Assembly (NCBI GenBank): GCA_034678415.1
Contig: JAXDBV010000126.1
Coordinates: 1 to 16,174 of the forward strand
From: JAXDBV01 sp034678415
GTDB lineage: Bacteria; Bacteroidota; Bacteroidia; Bacteroidales; VadinHA17
DNA: 16,174 bases
Direction: 5' to 3'
The notes under the pieces were generated by a model. The model was not told the origin of the DNA. It searched no databases and saw only the letters and a program-made list of their open reading frames with translations. Below, piece by piece: positions 15,244 to 16,174 of this stretch (position 1 is the stretch's first letter; each line of letters begins with the position of its first letter). A program made the translations under genes and the position numbers.

Positions 15244-15348
15244 AGATGCTGCCGACCGTGCTTCCCCTATCAGCGCCTGCTCGACCGCGGATAATACGCC
15301 GGTGTGAATAAATTCTTTATAATGTATCCTGAATTCCTTTTAATCCAT
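15244..15348 (-). other. Upstream coding-like extension of cdd, with an in-frame TAA at codon 3
   Basis: Minus-strand reading from the ATG at 15348 gives M-D-stop, then KEFRIHYKEFIHTGVL and SAVEQALIGEARSAASL directly into AYAPYS. The part SAVEQALIGEARSAAS matches the first helix expected of cytidine deaminase. The TAA is at 15342-15340. No in-frame ATG, GTG or TTG lies between the TAA and the TTG at 15243. Possible explanations: a nonsense mutation, a base error in assembly, or a non-standard start such as ATT or CTG. Confidence 0.6.
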
Positions 15349-15362
15349 GAAAGTTGTTTCCC

Positions 15363-15370
15363 CAAATTTA
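15363..15370 (-). promoter_or_regulatory. Candidate -7 element for cdd
   Basis: On the minus strand TAAATTTG fits TAnnTTTG. It lies 14 bases before the ATG at 15348, which would leave a leader of about 8-10 bases. No TTG is seen at the -33 distance, so this is a weak call. Its position supports initiation near 15348 rather than at the TTG 105 bases further on. Confidence 0.4.
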
Positions 15371-15441
15371 CAATTTCCATAAAATAATACGTTCTATTTT
15401 AAGACGATGAACCGATAGAACCTTTTTTAAGACACGCAATT

Positions 15442-16174
15442 ATGAGAAAAACGACCGTGGTTTGTATCGCCTTTGCCATGCTTCTGTCATGTAAAACCGT
15501 TCAACATACCACAATACCACAGCCGTCCACTGACCGCCTGTCATACATTGAGAGGTACAAGGATCTGGCCATGCAGGAGATGAGAAGAAGCGGCATACCG
15601 GCCAGCATCAAGATGGCCCAGGCTATGCTGGAATCGAATAACGGAAACAGCACCCTGGCAAGGCAAACCAACAATCATTTCGGGATAAAGTGCCACCGCG
15701 ACTGGAAAGGAAAGACCTATACCTATGATGATGACAGAAAAAACGAATGCTTCAGAAAGTATGACAATGTGTACGATTCGTACAGGGACCATACGGATTT
15801 CCTCATGGGAAGTTCACGCTATGCATTTCTGTTCGACTACAGCCCGACCGATTATAAAGCATGGGCCAGGGGATTGAAAAAAGCAGGGTATGCCACCCAT
15901 AATGAATATGCGGAACTTCTGATACGGATCATTGAAGAGAACAAGCTGTATATGCTCGACACAGGGCAGGAGGTTGTTGCTCCTCCTGTGATTGCCGCCA
16001 CCGAAAAGGAACAGGCAGAAACAACACTGACCGATTATCCGGAAAATAAGGCCGAATTCACCGTGAGCCTGTCATCACGGAAGATTTACCAGAGGAACAG
16101 GATTGATTATACTTTCGTGAAAAAGGGGGATACCTTTTACAGCCTGGCAAAGGAGTGTAATATGATGTTATGGG
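15442..16174 (+). CDS. Glucosaminidase (GH73) LysM lipoprotein, N-terminal part
   Basis: The frame is open from the ATG at 15442 to the window edge (244 codons). A short lipoprotein signal peptide ends MLLSC with the lipidated Cys17. Residues about 34-172 are a GH73 endo-beta-N-acetylglucosaminidase-like domain, which would cut peptidoglycan glycan chains: GIPASIKMAQAMLESNNGNS with the likely catalytic Glu64, then NNHFGIKC, YDSYRDHTDFL, YAFLF, and WARGLKKAGYAT. A linker rich in Glu and Thr follows. From about residue 222 a LysM domain begins (DYTFVKKGDTFYSLAKECNM), a peptidoglycan-binding module; more may lie past the edge. It is divergent from cdd with about 93 bases between the ATGs. Family assignment is good; whether it acts in cell division or wall turnover is unknown. 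Confidence 0.9.
   Translation, partial: MRKTTVVCIAFAMLLSCKTVQHTTIPQPSTDRLSYIERYKDLAMQEMRRSGIPASIKMAQAMLESNNGNSTLARQTNNHFGIKCHRDWKGKTYTYDDDRKNECFRKYDNVYDSYRDHTDFLMGSSRYAFLFDYSPTDYKAWARGLKKAGYATHNEYAELLIRIIEENKLYMLDTGQEVVAPPVIAATEKEQAETTLTDYPENKAEFTVSLSSRKIYQRNRIDYTFVKKGDTFYSLAKECNMMLW

Overview
The window looks like chromosomal DNA from a Bacteroidota bacterium, probably order Bacteroidales or a near relative. The evidence is a subtilase with a C-terminal type IX secretion (Por) sorting domain, two periplasmic-TPR histidine kinases, a GH73/LysM lipoprotein, a good match to the Bacteroidota promoter (TTG, 18-base spacer, TAnnTTTG) before panB, and no clear Shine-Dalgarno sequences. I see no tRNA, rRNA, insertion sequence, phage gene or CRISPR array. 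Coding density is high and no gap between genes exceeds about 245 bases.

Layout. Positions 1-2782 (+) hold a compact cluster: the end of a receiver-domain protein, a family 5 peptide-binding lipoprotein, and a GlcNAc-kinase-like ASKHA kinase, with gaps of only a few bases. Positions 2794-10994 (-) hold a closely packed run that is transcribed leftwards: MORN/YwqK-like secreted repeat protein, subtilase (ATGA overlap), xseA, two TPR histidine kinases, xseB. dnaK (11156-13066, -) lies upstream of that run and is closed by a clear intrinsic terminator. A 243-base divergent region separates dnaK from panB and an RluA-type pseudouridine synthase (+). At the right end are cytidine deaminase (-) and the beginning of a glucosaminidase/LysM lipoprotein (+) that is cut by the window edge.

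Most genes are ordinary housekeeping genes. The part worth attention is the signalling material. Two tandem paralogous TPR histidine kinases sit between the genes of the two exonuclease VII subunits. The first has Leu in place of the phospho-accepting His but keeps an intact ATP-binding domain; the second keeps the His. No response regulator is in that run. At the left edge, a separate receiver domain has lost both the phospho-acceptor Asp (Ala) and the conserved Lys (Asn). Cytidine deaminase has a TAA two codons after the only plausible ATG, so its start is unresolved. All functional statements are from reading motifs by eye; no database search was run.
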